Positions 37,431 through 49,900 of a stretch of 64,000 nt of DNA are shown piece after piece. Every line of letters begins with the position of its first letter. The first letter of the stretch is position 1. The DNA lies in assembly GCA_000711775.1 (NCBI GenBank), contig ARYC01002578.1, positions 1 to 64,000 on the forward strand, read 5' to 3'. The notes below the pieces were generated by a model. That model searched no databases, had not been told where the DNA came from, and worked only from the letters and a program-made list of their open reading frames with translations. This DNA comes from Oxytricha trifallax. Taxonomy: Eukaryota; Ciliophora; Spirotrichea; Sporadotrichida; Oxytrichidae. Position numbers and translations under genes: made by a program.

Positions 37431-39071
37431 TTCCAATCTGATTTATATTATATGATGAATATTTTTTCTCTCTTTATTATAATGAAAATTGCTAAATATT
37501 CAAATGAAAGATAATCATTATTATATAGTCATTATATTTCAATTATTTTGTATGATAATCAGTTAATTTTATTTATATATTAAGAAAGAATAATCATAAT
37601 TAATATATTACTTATTATATATTAATTGATAATATTGTAAATTAAGATAATTTTGATTTGTAGTTTAATTATATGATATAATTTCTTAATTCATTTTTAA
37701 TACTATAAATTTTTTTATTTCAGTTGATTTGGAAATTACAAATTTAATGAGAAAATCTTTGAATTTGCTAGAATACTGAAATCTTAATTTTTTAATTTAT
37801 CAGCTTTTGCATTTATACAATCTTGACACTTTCTCATCAAAATTAAAATTCATTTGTAATTCATATTATAATTGAATGAATTTGATTATATACATATCGA
37901 AAAAATGCCTGTCACATATTAATATTTCCTTCTTTGGCTATTTGTTAAGGGATTGCTAAATATTTTCATACTTACACTAATCTGATGTTTGTACCACAAC
38001 TAATCTTACCAGGTGTATTATATTTATTAAATTTAATTAAAGAAAAGATTTTTATATTTTATTAATTTAAAATGTCAAGTTGTCCTTTAATTTGACATTA
38101 ATATATATTTTTTTTATATTATAATTGTTGTTTTAGAGTTTTTAATTTTGTAATTATCATAATTAATGTAATAAGCTATATATCTCTAACTTTAAATTAT
38201 TTTCTTGCTTTTATTCCATCTTAACCTTTTTTTTAATTTTTTAAATATCACATTTAAAATTCATGGAAATATTTCAATTCATATTTTAATTTTTCTAAGT
38301 TTGATATAGTAAACTATTAACGATTATAAGTATAGATATAAAAAATCTATATAATCTTATCAATTAAATATTTGAAAAAATACTAAATCTTTTTTTTATT
38401 TTTGAAGATTTTAGACTTAAAATTTACAGATAAACTTTTTGATTTTGCGAATAATTTGAAGAAATTTTATTAATTATAAATTTATGACAATTGAATATAA
38501 AAATAGCTTGATCATAGTATAATTAATACAAATAAAGATAAATGGAGGTTGAAAGTTATATAAGACATTCATATTTTTATAGAAATTTACAACTTCTTAC
38601 AGTGCTTTTGAATTATGTGTGTGAAATAAAGAACGATATAAATCGATCAGAAAATTAAAGAATTCAAGTATCTATATGATTAAAATCAAACGAATATGAA
38701 TTAAATTCAATCATAAAAATATTAAGATTTAATTAACTTTAAGACACATTATGCATTATTATTACAATAAAACTAATCTTATTGCATGGAAAATCAATTA
38801 TAATAAAATAAAATGAATTATTAACATCATTGGCAAATAAAAATTAGCTGGATAATTGTGATAAATCAATAAGAAAATTGCCATTTATTTTATTTAAATT
38901 AATTTTATATTGAGAGTTATGTTAAGTATATCAAAATTTGAAATGAAATTAATTTCTTAATAAGATTATGCGATGCCTTTAAATGAAGTTTTAATAATTT
39001 AAAAAATATTCCACGATATTTAGATATTTAAAAAAAATTTAGAAAATTAAAATATTCTTGATTAATTTATT
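37431..39071. other. Spacer between orphan family members 1 and 2
   Basis: AT-rich, no sustained frame. Unlike the spacers further right, it shows no obvious duplication with them. Confidence 0.5.
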
Positions 39072-39590
39072 TCATAAATTTCTGGTCATAAAAAGACCAA
39101 CTAGAGCCATGACAGTCCCATATTTTATAAAGTAATCATTTTCTTCGTGTGCATAAACGAAATATCCTTGCTGTTTGAGATGATTCATTTCTTCTGTCAA
39201 CACTTTGACTGCCATCTCCCTGTGAAAGTCATGAGTGTAGTAGAAGCTCTTAATTGCGTCATAGTTTCCTTGAACGAGATATCTCTTGATCAACAGCTGT
39301 GTGTAAATCTGAATCAACTTATCGGAATCACTGTCATAAAATATTTAATTTTATAATGTATTCAGTATAAATCGAAGACTTATTTTTATTTTTAGTTTAA
39401 CATTAATATTTTCATTGACTGGCTTCAACTTCTGGTCCAAAAGTGCTATTCATAATTTCTCAATTATTGTTTAAGCTAGAATAAAATTCAATGAAATTAA
39501 ATTTACCTCCTCAATAAGTTTAGGGTCTATAAGACAGTGCAAGTAGTCTTTCATGGTAGCAAAGTCCTTCAAATGTTTCTAATTCTCCAT
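39072..39590 (-). CDS. Tandem orphan family member 2, frameshifted by one base
   Basis: Starts MENQKHLKDFATMKDY at 39590; a 31-bp phase-0 intron (GTAAATTTAATT...TTCTAG) follows ...DPKLIEE; exon 2 begins LKQQLRNYEQHF. At TTTT near 39438-39441 one base is missing: adding it connects to LDQKLKPVNENINVKLK, as in the paralogs, and makes the coding length 489, divisible by three. The rest (YTQLLIKRYLVQGNYDAIKS, MALVGLFMTRNL) is intact to TGA. The shift could be a recent mutation, a base-call error, or something corrected in the macronuclear copy. Confidence 0.75.
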
Positions 39591-41100
39591 ATTCGAAAAT
39601 GATTTTATTAATTAATTATTTCCCAAATCTTTCTCCTTATTTAAAAAAAAAAATTTAAATGAATGAAAATAATTTTTTTAAATTATATTTAATTAAATTT
39701 TGCAATATCATCTGCTCTGAATTCTATTCACAGTATAAATATTGATAGATGAGATAGTAAGTAAAAATATTGAAAAAGTTCATTCAACTTTATTTATAAT
39801 CAATCATTCAACAAATTATGATATACAACACAAAAATATTGTTTCTCTAATTAACATAATAGTTTCTATTTATATAATTACCTTTACCTATAGTAATTTA
39901 CTCTAAAATTAAGCATTGGATTTTAAAACTATCTTATTCGTTCTATTTTTGTTTTATTAAGCGAAACATTTTCGTAAAAATAAATGGGCTTATAAACATT
40001 TAATTTTAATGTTTTCATTATTATTATATATTTACTAATTGATTTTCTTTTAATAATATGATAGTCAATAATCAAACTTGATTTATAAGTAACAAAAATT
40101 GTATTGTATACTTAATATCTATAAGTTTTAGTAGTCAATCTTTTTTGTGAAGTTATCTTTTTTAAGCTCTAGGAGATAGAGATTTTGGAAATTTTAATAT
40201 AAATAATTTTTGATATTAGAGTTTAATCATGTATTTTTAAAAAAAAAAAATGAATTAAATTTATAAATTAATCAATTATACTAATAAAAGAAGAAAATGT
40301 CTAATCATACGATGCAGTATCATTCATTAAAGTGTAAGTTGCAAAAAATAATCAATTTGGGCAATTGCAGAATATTCGAATTTGATTCAAAACATTGAAT
40401 CTATCCTTAGATATATATTTCCTATGATGCTCTTAATAATTTGAATCATTAATCTAACTTTATAATTTATTTTTTAGATTGTCAAATTTTATAATTATAT
40501 TTTTAACGAAATCCTTCATAGATAAATAACCTATTATCAAATCATAATAGTTATTATTCAAAATATTATATTAGTAATTGATGTCATATCACTTATAACT
40601 TAGCACCTTCAAAATATAAACTGTAAATATAGATTAAAATGAAATTTATAAATCTTAAGATTCAGGATAGTAGAAATGGCTTGCCATATTTGGTATTTGC
40701 TCTTGTTTTCCCATAAAAAAATGATGCAAAGGAATTGAGGAGGTACATAATATATCTTTATAGGGTTTATCAATCTTCACCATAGATAATTATTTAATAG
40801 AGCCTTCATCTATATAGGTTAAAAGAAAATATAAATATATTCAGCTAAACTACAAATATTAATAATTTTAATAGTAATTTGGCTTATACATAATAATTTT
40901 TATCATGCTTACGACGAAGTCTTTAACTTTTAGATTTTTTATTTATTATTAAATTAGTATTTATGATTAATAAGTGTAAGTTTAAAATAATTTAAAAAAC
41001 CAGTCTATAATATAAAGGTCAGTATTAAAATGCTAAAGAATATTTTTAGAGTTAATTAAAACATTTTTATATTTCTAAAAACTTATAATAACTAAATTAT
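39591..41100. other. Duplicated spacer between orphan members 2 and 3
   Basis: Shares ordered similarity with the next spacer: the stretch around GATAGTCAATAATCAAACTT and GATTTATAAGTAAC (40.06-40.1 kb) reappears as GAAAGTCAATAGTCAAGCTT and GATTTATAAGTAAC near 42.1 kb. Non-coding. Supports tandem duplication of gene plus flank. Confidence 0.6.
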
Positions 41101-41611
41101 TCACTTTATGGTCAAGAAGAGACCATACAAATAAATCACTTAGCCGTATTTTGTCCAATATTCTCCATCGTCTGCAAAGTGTAGATCCTCAGATGCTTTA
41201 AATTTTTCCATTTCCTCTTTAAGAATTTAGACTGCAGTATCTTGGTGAAATGTGTGAGTTTCATAGAGTTGCTTGATACCCTCATAGTTTTCATCTTTCA
41301 AAAATCTTGTGATCATGACGTTGGTATAAACTTCTCTTTTCTTTTCTATGGCATCGTCATCTAATATTTATAAGTTTACTTTATTGAGTTTGAATTAAAA
41401 ATTTATCTTTAATTTTATTTTTACTCTTGTATTTTCATCTATACCAGGTTGATTAAACTCGTCATATCTCTTAACTTCTTCCTCATGCTAGATAAAAGAA
41501 TTTAAGTGAAGTATAATATTTTACATAAGTTATAATCTAAGCTCCCACGAAGCTTTTAGCATAATTATCTAGGGTGGTGTAGTTTGAAAATAAGCTTGCT
41601 GCTGCCTCCAT
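41101..41611 (-). CDS. Tandem orphan family member 3, 157 aa
   Basis: Starts MEAAASLFSNYTTLDNYAKS at 41611. A 37-bp phase-0 intron (GTAAAATATT...TATCTAG) is followed by exon 2 HEEEVKRYDEFNQPG, ENTRVKIKLKINFQFKL, YTNVMITRFLKDENYEGIK, QLYETHTFHQDTAVQILKEE, and ends GLFLTIK plus TGA at 41101. It is highly similar to member 4 (same intron length and start, near-identical central segment). Predicted mixed charged helices, no signal peptide or membrane segment, no recognised domain. Confidence 0.85.
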
Positions 41612-43210
41612 TTAGTTTTGGATATAATTTAATTATATAATTGATACATCATCTCCTTAATATTAAAATATAAATGTCTCCTATTCCTAAAAAAAAATAA
41701 ATGTTTATTTTAATGAAAATATATGTTGTTATTTTTAATTTTAATTTTGCAATATAATATACTCTCTATCTTACCTAAAAATTGAAAATATTGACTAATG
41801 ATTAGTTAGTAAAAATATTGATAAATTTATTTTATCATTAATCTTAATCAATTATTATGATAAACACTTATATATTGTTTCTCTAATCAATATTAAAAAA
41901 AAGTTTGTATTAAAATTCTAACACTAAATTTTTTACCTGTCTTAATATAATCTAAATAAGCGTGGCATTTTAAAAACTATGTTTTTGCTGAATTTTTGTT
42001 TAATTTAGTGAAACTTTTTCACTTAATATATGTATTTACAACTATTAATTTTATTAATTTTCATTTTAATTATATATTTACTAATAGTTTTTTTTAATAC
42101 AATTAGAAAGTCAATAGTCAAGCTTGATTTATAAGTAACGAAAATGTATGGTATGCTAATATATATATATAAGACTTATTAATTTTATTGCTTGTTTTAG
42201 AGATCCCTTATTTAATATTTGTGATATAGGGATATCTGGAATGTTAAAGTAAATATTATTTGAGATTATAATCTAATCCTTAAATTATTGAAATAAAGTG
42301 AATTAGTTAATAAATTATATTAATAAAGAAAAATATCTTATCATTAGGTGTAGTGACATTCATTTTAAATTGAAGTTACACACACTAAAATTATATTTAT
42401 TAAAATATCAGGGTACAACCTGAACTAAGTGGCAATTATGTGCAAGTTTCAAAATTAACTAGATAAAAAAATATATCAAATAATCATCAATTGAATAGAC
42501 GACTGATTTCAAATACAAAGAAACCTTTCTTAGATTAATTTCCTATGTTGAATTACTAATTTTAATAATAAATTTTATTTTAAAATTAATTTTCTGATTT
42601 GTCAAATTTTATAATTATATATTTAGCGAAAACCTTCACAGCTAATAAACATATATTAAATATGCAATTGATATTGTTTCAATAATAACTTGATAAAAAA
42701 TCTCTTATAACTTAGCAACTTACAATATATACTGTAATATATAATAAAATGGAATTTTTATAATCCATAGAATCAGTAGTAGCAAAAGTGATAATTATAT
42801 TTATAATTGCTCTAGTTTTCCTCATTTAAAATAATGATATAAAGAAATTTAGATGGAGTCAGATTTGATATTATTTAGAGTTTATCAATTTTTATACATA
42901 GAAATAGATTTAATAGTTCTCCAACTATATAATTATAAAATAAAATTATAATGATATTAGATTTAATTTAAAATTAAATTTCAATAACTATTTGATTTTT
43001 GAATACTAGTAATTATTCTGTTAACTACTAAGTCATTAGCTTTAATTTTATAAAATTATTATTAAAATATTATCTTGTAGATTAAGGAGTGTATGTTTAA
43101 AGTAAATATTAAAATAATTTTATAACATAAAGCCCAGTATTAATATGCTAAAATCTTTCTATTATAAATTTAATCATAGATAAAAAGATTTAAAGAAATT
43201 AATAATTTAA
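41612..43210. other. Duplicated spacer between orphan members 3 and 4
   Basis: Counterpart of 39591-41100; repeats blocks such as TTTTGCAATATAATATACTC upstream of each gene. No sustained frame. Confidence 0.6.
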
Positions 43211-43733
43211 TCATTTTCTTGTCAAGAAGAGAGTCACCAATGAGCTAACTTCGGTTATTCTCTAGGAATGCTCTATCTCCTCATCAGCAAAGACAAGGTC
43301 ATCAGCTAAAAGGTTCTTGATTTCTTCCCTCAATATTTTGACTGCAATAGCTGTGTGGAAGGTGTGTGTCTCATATAGCTGCTTGATGCCCTCATAATTC
43401 TGATTCTTTAGGTATCTTGAGATGATGACGTTTGTATAAACCTCTCTCTTTTTATTGATCTCGCTGTCATCTAATTTTTATATATTTACTCGATTGAGTT
43501 TGAATTAAAGATTTATCTTTAGTTTTATTTTTACTCTTGTATTTTCATCAATAGCTGGCTGATTCTTAGAAAGCAGAAAATCGTCATATCTCTTAATTTC
43601 TTCGTTGTGCTATATTAAAAAATATATTTAAAGTATCATATTTTACATCATTCATAATATCTTCTCCAACAAAGCTTCTTGCATAGCCATCTAAAGTGGT
43701 GTAATTTGATAATGTTCTTGCTGCTGCCTCCAT
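43211..43733 (-). CDS. Tandem orphan family member 4, 161 aa
   Basis: Starts MEAAARTLSNYTTLDGYARS at 43733. A 37-bp phase-0 intron (GTAAAATATG...TAATATAG) follows; exon 2 begins HNEEIKRYDDFLLSKNQPA, then ENTRVKIKLKINLQFKLNRV, YTNVIISRYLKNQNYEGIK, QLYETHTFHTAIAVKILREE, ending VTLFLTRK and TGA at 43211. Intact. Protein conservation with member 3 exceeds that of the flanking DNA, suggesting selection on the product. Function unknown. Confidence 0.85.
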
Positions 43734-45420
43734 TTAGTTTTGGGTATTTATTAATTATCAATTTAACAAATCCTCTTCTTATTAATAAAATATAAATGTT
43801 TATTTTAATGATAATATTTTTGTTTTTATTTTTAATTTTGCAATATATTCTACTCTCTTTGTTGCTTACAAATTGAAAATATTTTATGATGAAAATAAGT
43901 TTAAAATACTTATAAATTATACTTTAATTATTATAGTTATAATCAAAATAAATAATTATAGATTTTGTTAGATTTTTTTTAAAGTTTTGACAATTTTAAT
44001 TTATTGTCTTTATTTTATAAATTAGAATAAATATAAAATTTGCATATTTTTAATTATCTGTTTTGCTCTGTTTAGTGAAAAACTTACCTAAAATTTTGGG
44101 CTTATTAATGATTAACTTCATTTAAAAATTAAATTTATAAATAATAAAAATTAAATTTTATGCTTAATACCTTTATAAAGTTTAGTAACTAATTTTGTAA
44201 GTTATGAAGTTCTCTCTTGTATTAATCTGGTATAAATTATTAAAAATATCGATGTAAACTAATCTTTAAAAAAAATTTTCAACTATCTTGAAAGGTATAA
44301 TAACTTAACAAGAAGGTAAAATGTTAATCAATAAAATTTTAAATGCCTTTTGTAATTACTTTTAAACCCTTAAATTTATACTACTGTCACAAATTACTAA
44401 TTGTATCACCTTGAATTTTTCAAATTGTAATTATAAACTCATATAATAAGATGAAGAGTTTGAATAGAAAAGAGAACATGAACTTCTTGAAATTTGTTCT
44501 CTATAATTTATACAATATTGGGATATATTTATTTTGATTCTATTCTTTTTCTGATTTAATGTTATTTTTATAATATGAAAGAACCTATGCTTATATAAAT
44601 TAATTGAATATTTCAAAAGAATTTTAACAATTTAATTTATTCGTATTCATCGAATGGATATCACATTTTATATAATAAAAATTTAAGGAGTTAAATTTCT
44701 CGTATTCATTTCAAATAAAATTAATTTGATTTCTAGTTTTTAATTAAATGTTATGTAAAGGTTGACTTTCAGTATTTATTATATCAAAAAACAAAAATTA
44801 TCAAAGATTGAACCCATTATTTTAACTCTACATACAATTTATTATATTATTGGAAAAGTTGACTTCTGCAATTAAAATAACAATCTACAATGTTTTAGAA
44901 TAAATACACATTTAAATCATATTTCAAATTTATTTCCTAATTACGTTTAAAAGATTAATTTAATTTCTGAATAAACTCAAAAAAATTAAATTCACACGAA
45001 TATTGGAAGCATTGACAGCCAATGTTTAATATAGAGATTATTTATATGGTCAAATGAAACTAGATAGTTATCTTGGTGGTATAAATTATTGATATATTTA
45101 AGTTTCGATAACTATCTATTAATTTAAGATTGTAAAGTCAAATTTATCTGATTTTGATAATTATTTATATTTTGATCAGAAACTTCAAATTTAAGTGGTA
45201 GAATTTGAATTTGAGAAATTTATATTGGTTGATACTTTGATATTGGCTTATTTTTTATTGAAAATAATTAACATAACAACTACTCTACTATTTAATTGGC
45301 ATAAAATAACAAATATTTATGTGTTTGCAACACACTCTAGAAGCTAGATTCTCTTGTAGAATGAAACTTTCACAATGCATATTTGCAAACATTTACTACA
45401 AAATATAGCTGACGATGCAA
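43734..45420. other. AT-rich spacer
   Basis: Between the orphan cluster and ASF1. No sustained reading frame on either strand and no repeat recognised. Confidence 0.55.
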
Positions 45421-46385
45421 TCACTGACCGAAAAAGCTCTGAGCTGCTTGGGCGATGTTTGCTGAGCTCATCATATCGTTTCTGTCCTTGAATTGAGAAC
45501 CATTCTCCAACATGCCTTCTTGTTGTTGTTGCTCAAGGTTGTACTTAAATTCTAATATAAATTATCATATTTTAAGAACTAAATTAAAGGTTCATATTGA
45601 GCTGACATTTACAGTTACTGTGAAAAACTATTTAAACGTTGTACATGATTTGTTGTTGCATGAGTGCAGCCTCGTCTTCCCACTGAATCTAGAACTTGGT
45701 GACTCTTGGCTTCTCGACTAAGATGTGTCTAGTGAGTTTATCAAGGATGGGGACTGGTGGCTGGTTCTCATTCAACTCCTGCTCTTCGTAGAAGTTGTTC
45801 ACGTAGTAACCTACTCTGAAGAACTCTTGGTTGTTGTAAGAGCAAGTAAGAAGGATGCCTGTCACTCCTACAATGTCGTTTTGCAAGATCTTGGAAACAT
45901 CTGGTGGGTTGCCCTAATACGAAAGTAATTAGCAAATGTTAAAATGAAAGAGCTTGAAAGGTAAAATAGCAGAGTTTTTAAATTCATGAGCATTCATAAA
46001 TTGCAATAGACATGCTTTAAATCACAAAATTTACTTACCTCAAAGATGAACTTCATTTATCCAGCTTGAAGTTCGTCCATTTCAGCCTCTTCGAGTACTT
46101 GATCATAGGCAGGATCTGAAGCCTGACCAATGTAGACAATTCTCCATGTAAGTACTAAATTGAAGTTTATTATCAAATTCACCACGCAAGAGTATTCCGC
46201 AAATTTTTCCCAATTTATTTGTCGAAATATTCCAATATTTCACACAAAACGATAGCAAACTTTTTATTAAACTTACTCTTAGAGAGTGGCTGAAGAGCCT
46301 CAAAGAAGATCTCGAAGCTAATCTTTGAGAGGAAGGGAGCCTTGGCGTTGTGAGCAATCACATTGATAACGTTGACTTGAGACAT
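45421..46385 (-). CDS. ASF1: ASF1 histone H3-H4 chaperone
   Basis: ASF1 binds an H3-H4 dimer and hands it to CAF-1 or HIRA during nucleosome assembly. Start MSQVNVINVIAHNAKAPFLS at 46385. The immunoglobulin-like core follows in order: ISFEIFFEALQPLSK; LTWRIVYIGQASDPAYDQ; KFIFEGNPPDVSKI; NDIVGVTGILLTCSYNNQEF; FRVGYYVNNFY. GT-AG introns lie at 46155-46276 and 45914-46038, and an IES (pointer GTACAAC) at 45545-45644. Their removal leaves 618 bp, 205 aa, to TGA at 45421. The acidic C-terminal tail of yeast ASF1 is replaced by a Gln-rich one (NLEQQQQEG). Codon choice is GC-richer than neighbours, as for a well-expressed gene. Divergent from the VPS39-like gene. Confidence 0.97.
45545..45644 (-). 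other. 100-bp IES in ASF1, pointer GTACAAC
   Basis: GTACAAC (GTTGTAC on plus) occurs at 45538-45544 and 45638-45644. Removal of the segment with one repeat joins ATC ATG TAC AAC to CTT GAG CAA. Splicing at GTTTAAAT...TTTAAG would also keep frame but would duplicate Tyr-Asn. The 7-bp perfect repeat favours an IES. Confidence 0.75.
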
Positions 46386-46937
46386 TTAATATTTCCGCTA
46401 ATTATTTAAATTATATTCAAATTACAAAATTCAATCTTATCCTCACTACTAAGGAATATTATGAGGAAATTACAAAGTAGAGAAATTTATTTAATTATTG
46501 TTAAAATATTAGCAACTAGGGGATTTTAAATTTTGATAAGTATATTAAATTAATGATAAATTTAATATAGTAAAAATTAAAAAAATTAAAGTTTTTTATT
46601 CATAAAATTTATGCAAGATTATATTAGCATCTCTAGATTGTATAATTTAAATAAGACTCGAGAAATATGAATAATTGGGGTCTAAATCATAAATTTAGCA
46701 AAAAACATTCTAAAAAAAATTATATTATTTTTAATATAAGATTATTATTGAATTAACCTATTGATAAGGTTGTCATTCAGATTTAAAATTAATTTTCATA
46801 TTTATGCAAGAGAGATAAATTTAAGGTAAATATCCTATTCTTAAATACGATAATTTTAATTATTTTTTATTTCACTTATTATTGTTAAATATAAATAAAT
46901 AATTAAGGAAGTAATTACATAATTACACATCAGAAAA
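46386..46937. other. Divergent intergenic region ASF1/VPS39-like
   Basis: 552 bp of AT-rich DNA between the two start codons. It should hold both promoters and, after development, chromosome ends. No defined site recognised. Confidence 0.5.
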
Positions 46938-49900
46938 ATGGAGCAAAATAATTATGGTTAGTGATTCTCTTCCACATAATTTTCTAATATTTTAATATTT
47001 ATTTTCTTATATTTGACTAATCCATATTCCCATACGATATTTACTTGTATCTAGGTAACATGTATGAACATCAAGAAGATGAAAAGATAAACTATGAGTA
47101 AGAAAGTGCCTTGGAGAATCAAATTTACTAATAAAATCAGTTCGACCCAATGGACTCTAATAGTCTAAACTAGAATAGGCAATAAAATTAAACCACAAGC
47201 ATTTAATGGTATTTAGTATAGGAATTATTCCTATCAATAATTTGAATGTTTTATTTATTGGGAGGAACACTAATGGAGGTGGCTAGAGATCTTCATAACT
47301 TCAATAAAATAAATCTCCGAATTAATATTCAGTTCCAACACATAGACAAAACAAAAGACCAGTCTCAATATTAAAGAACAAAAAGACTCATGTTGGCTTG
47401 AAAGGAACTTATCATCATTCAGCATCACAGAATTATTTCTTAAAAGTTGTTATAAAGTATTTTATAGAATTTTTGGAATGCGATAAGTGATCAGCCTAAT
47501 AGTAATCCAGACTCTCCCAAGGTTGAAGGTCATAGATTAGCTGGAGATACTCGAACAGGCCAGAAAACAGTGACTCAAGTGAATTTTTTCGAATGCAGAG
47601 AGGTCACTAATTGTGAGTTCATTTATGAACACAGTGACAAGAGTAGTACTCCAAGAGGTGGGAATAACTAAGGAGGAGGCATCTTAATATAAATAAGTTA
47701 ATCATAAATTAAAATGTATATAGGCATATTTGACACTCTATCAAGATTCTTCACAAGGTAGTCTTAATAAGCAGAAATTTCAGCAATGTGTGCCCTAAAA
47801 GACCTACTAGCAATTGGCTTTTCAAATGGTGTTTTGATACTTTTCGATATTGATAAACTTGATATAATTTTCTCACACAAGCACTTCACTAAAAATGATA
47901 AACCCATAGATAAGCTAAAATTGTTTCAAATCGATCAATCGACAAGCAACACTCATTCTGATGAACCAATATAGCAAATAATCTTTATTATTGAAATTCA
48001 TTGCATTTATTCATTTATAAATCTCCTATTGTCTCTATCTGATGGCTTCTTAAGCTATCACAGATTCCCTAAGATTCAAATAGTTGATGAGCTATTAGTA
48101 GAGAATAATATCATTGATTTCCATCCCTATATAGTTCAGCAAACCCCTTTTCTCGCTACTTTGCATAAATACCCTCGTGAATTGAAAATATTCAGACTCA
48201 GGTCTAGGCTTGAGTATAAATATTTGACAAAAGTCATGCTGGATTATGTACCATTGGGCTTTACAGTATACAAAGATATCTTCCTGATTACTTATAGAGA
48301 CTTCTCTGAGTATTTGAGAATTGATAATAAAGGGAGAGACGTGGAGTCAGTCACTAGATTTACTCTTTGGTAGAATAAGTAAAAATATTCAAATTAATAA
48401 ATATAAAAATATTAAAAATAATTGAAATAGTTAAGAGTACAATTCATTTAATTGTTGATTTCTTAAATATTATTTATAGGATGGCATAAAAAAAGAATAA
48501 AAGGTATCATAATATTTATTATAAATTATTCATTATGTTGTCATATCTAAAAAAAATAACAAAAAATATGTTATTAAATTTCTTTGTAAAGTTTATTCAC
48601 ATCTGAATAATATCCACAATTAATTTAATATACTTAAATACAAATTAAAATAATAATTTATTACTTCTCTTGTTATCATTAAGTGTTTTATGTTGGATAA
48701 TGATATTAATTTATTAAATGATGAGTAAGAGCAGGCCAGGTTTAATCCTTTACCTGTATTTGATGAATCAATCTAAGCATTCGTAATAACAAAAGAAGAC
48801 TACTCCTTTTATATGGATGTCAAGGGTGTCTATGACAGAGAGTTCAATAAAATTAAGTGGTCTGACCATGTTATGCACGTAGAAATAGTCAGGCCTTATC
48901 TTGTAGGATTTCTACCCAATAGCATCGAAATCAAGAATATTTTCAATCCAAACAGAGTAGTCCAAAAAATTGAACTTTTGTAGAGTGCAATATGTAGACA
49001 TGCTGTAGCTTAGAATCACATATGCTTGAGAGAATTGGATAGCATGTATATTTTGTTGAATAGAAAACAGTCTAACATTAAAGTCTTACTTAAAATGACC
49101 TAGATAGATCCTAGAGTCTAAATTAACATGTTAATTGAGAGAAAACTCTACAGTACAGGTCTAAAATTCTATGAACTCCTGCTAGATAATAACTTCGATG
49201 GTATGACTAAAGAGCAATATGATAAACTACAAAGAGAGAAGGGTTTCTATAATTTTATAGTCAAAAGACGATATTACATAGCTAAGGATATCTTCAAGGA
49301 ATATAAAGTTCCTTAATAACAAGTTATTCTACTCTTCTCTGAGATTTATCCTACAATCTTTATTCAGAAATTGATTGAGATGTTTGATATTAATGTGAAA
49401 GAAATACCTTATTTTGATCTATAAAAGTAAAAAGAGCTTTCTATTTTTGATTATCATTATAAGGGAACTTAAGGCAGCTTTGCAAGTAGGCTTGGCTAAA
49501 TGGCAAATCATTAAAATTTTGGAATTAGCAATTAAGAAAACAACATGTACTTGAAGAACGATATAGACTCAGAGAAACTTACAGCTATGAGGGAATTCCT
49601 CCACTATTTCATTAAAAAGAGAAATGAGTTAATCAAAAAAATTGAGAAACTCTCCCTGGTTGAGAAAGGCATAGATAAATTTCAATCTTCTAATCAGGTT
49701 AACAGCGATGGTGGAGCAAATTCGAGTCTTTTCAATCCTTTGTAATTTCAAAGTGACTAGTTTAACGCCTAACTTGCTTAATAATAAGTAGGAAGTCCTC
49801 CCCCTATAATACCAACTGGAGGGCTGAGCACTCTTAGGCAAAATCTTAATAGAAGAATGTCATTTGAAAGAGTCAACATTGATGAATAGAACAATCCATT

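Noticed and set aside
41350..41480. A 64-bp GT...AG segment in each orphan paralog as a second intron
   Set aside because: Its length is not divisible by three, and removing it destroys the conserved downstream frame, whereas reading through gives a pattern conserved in all four paralogs.
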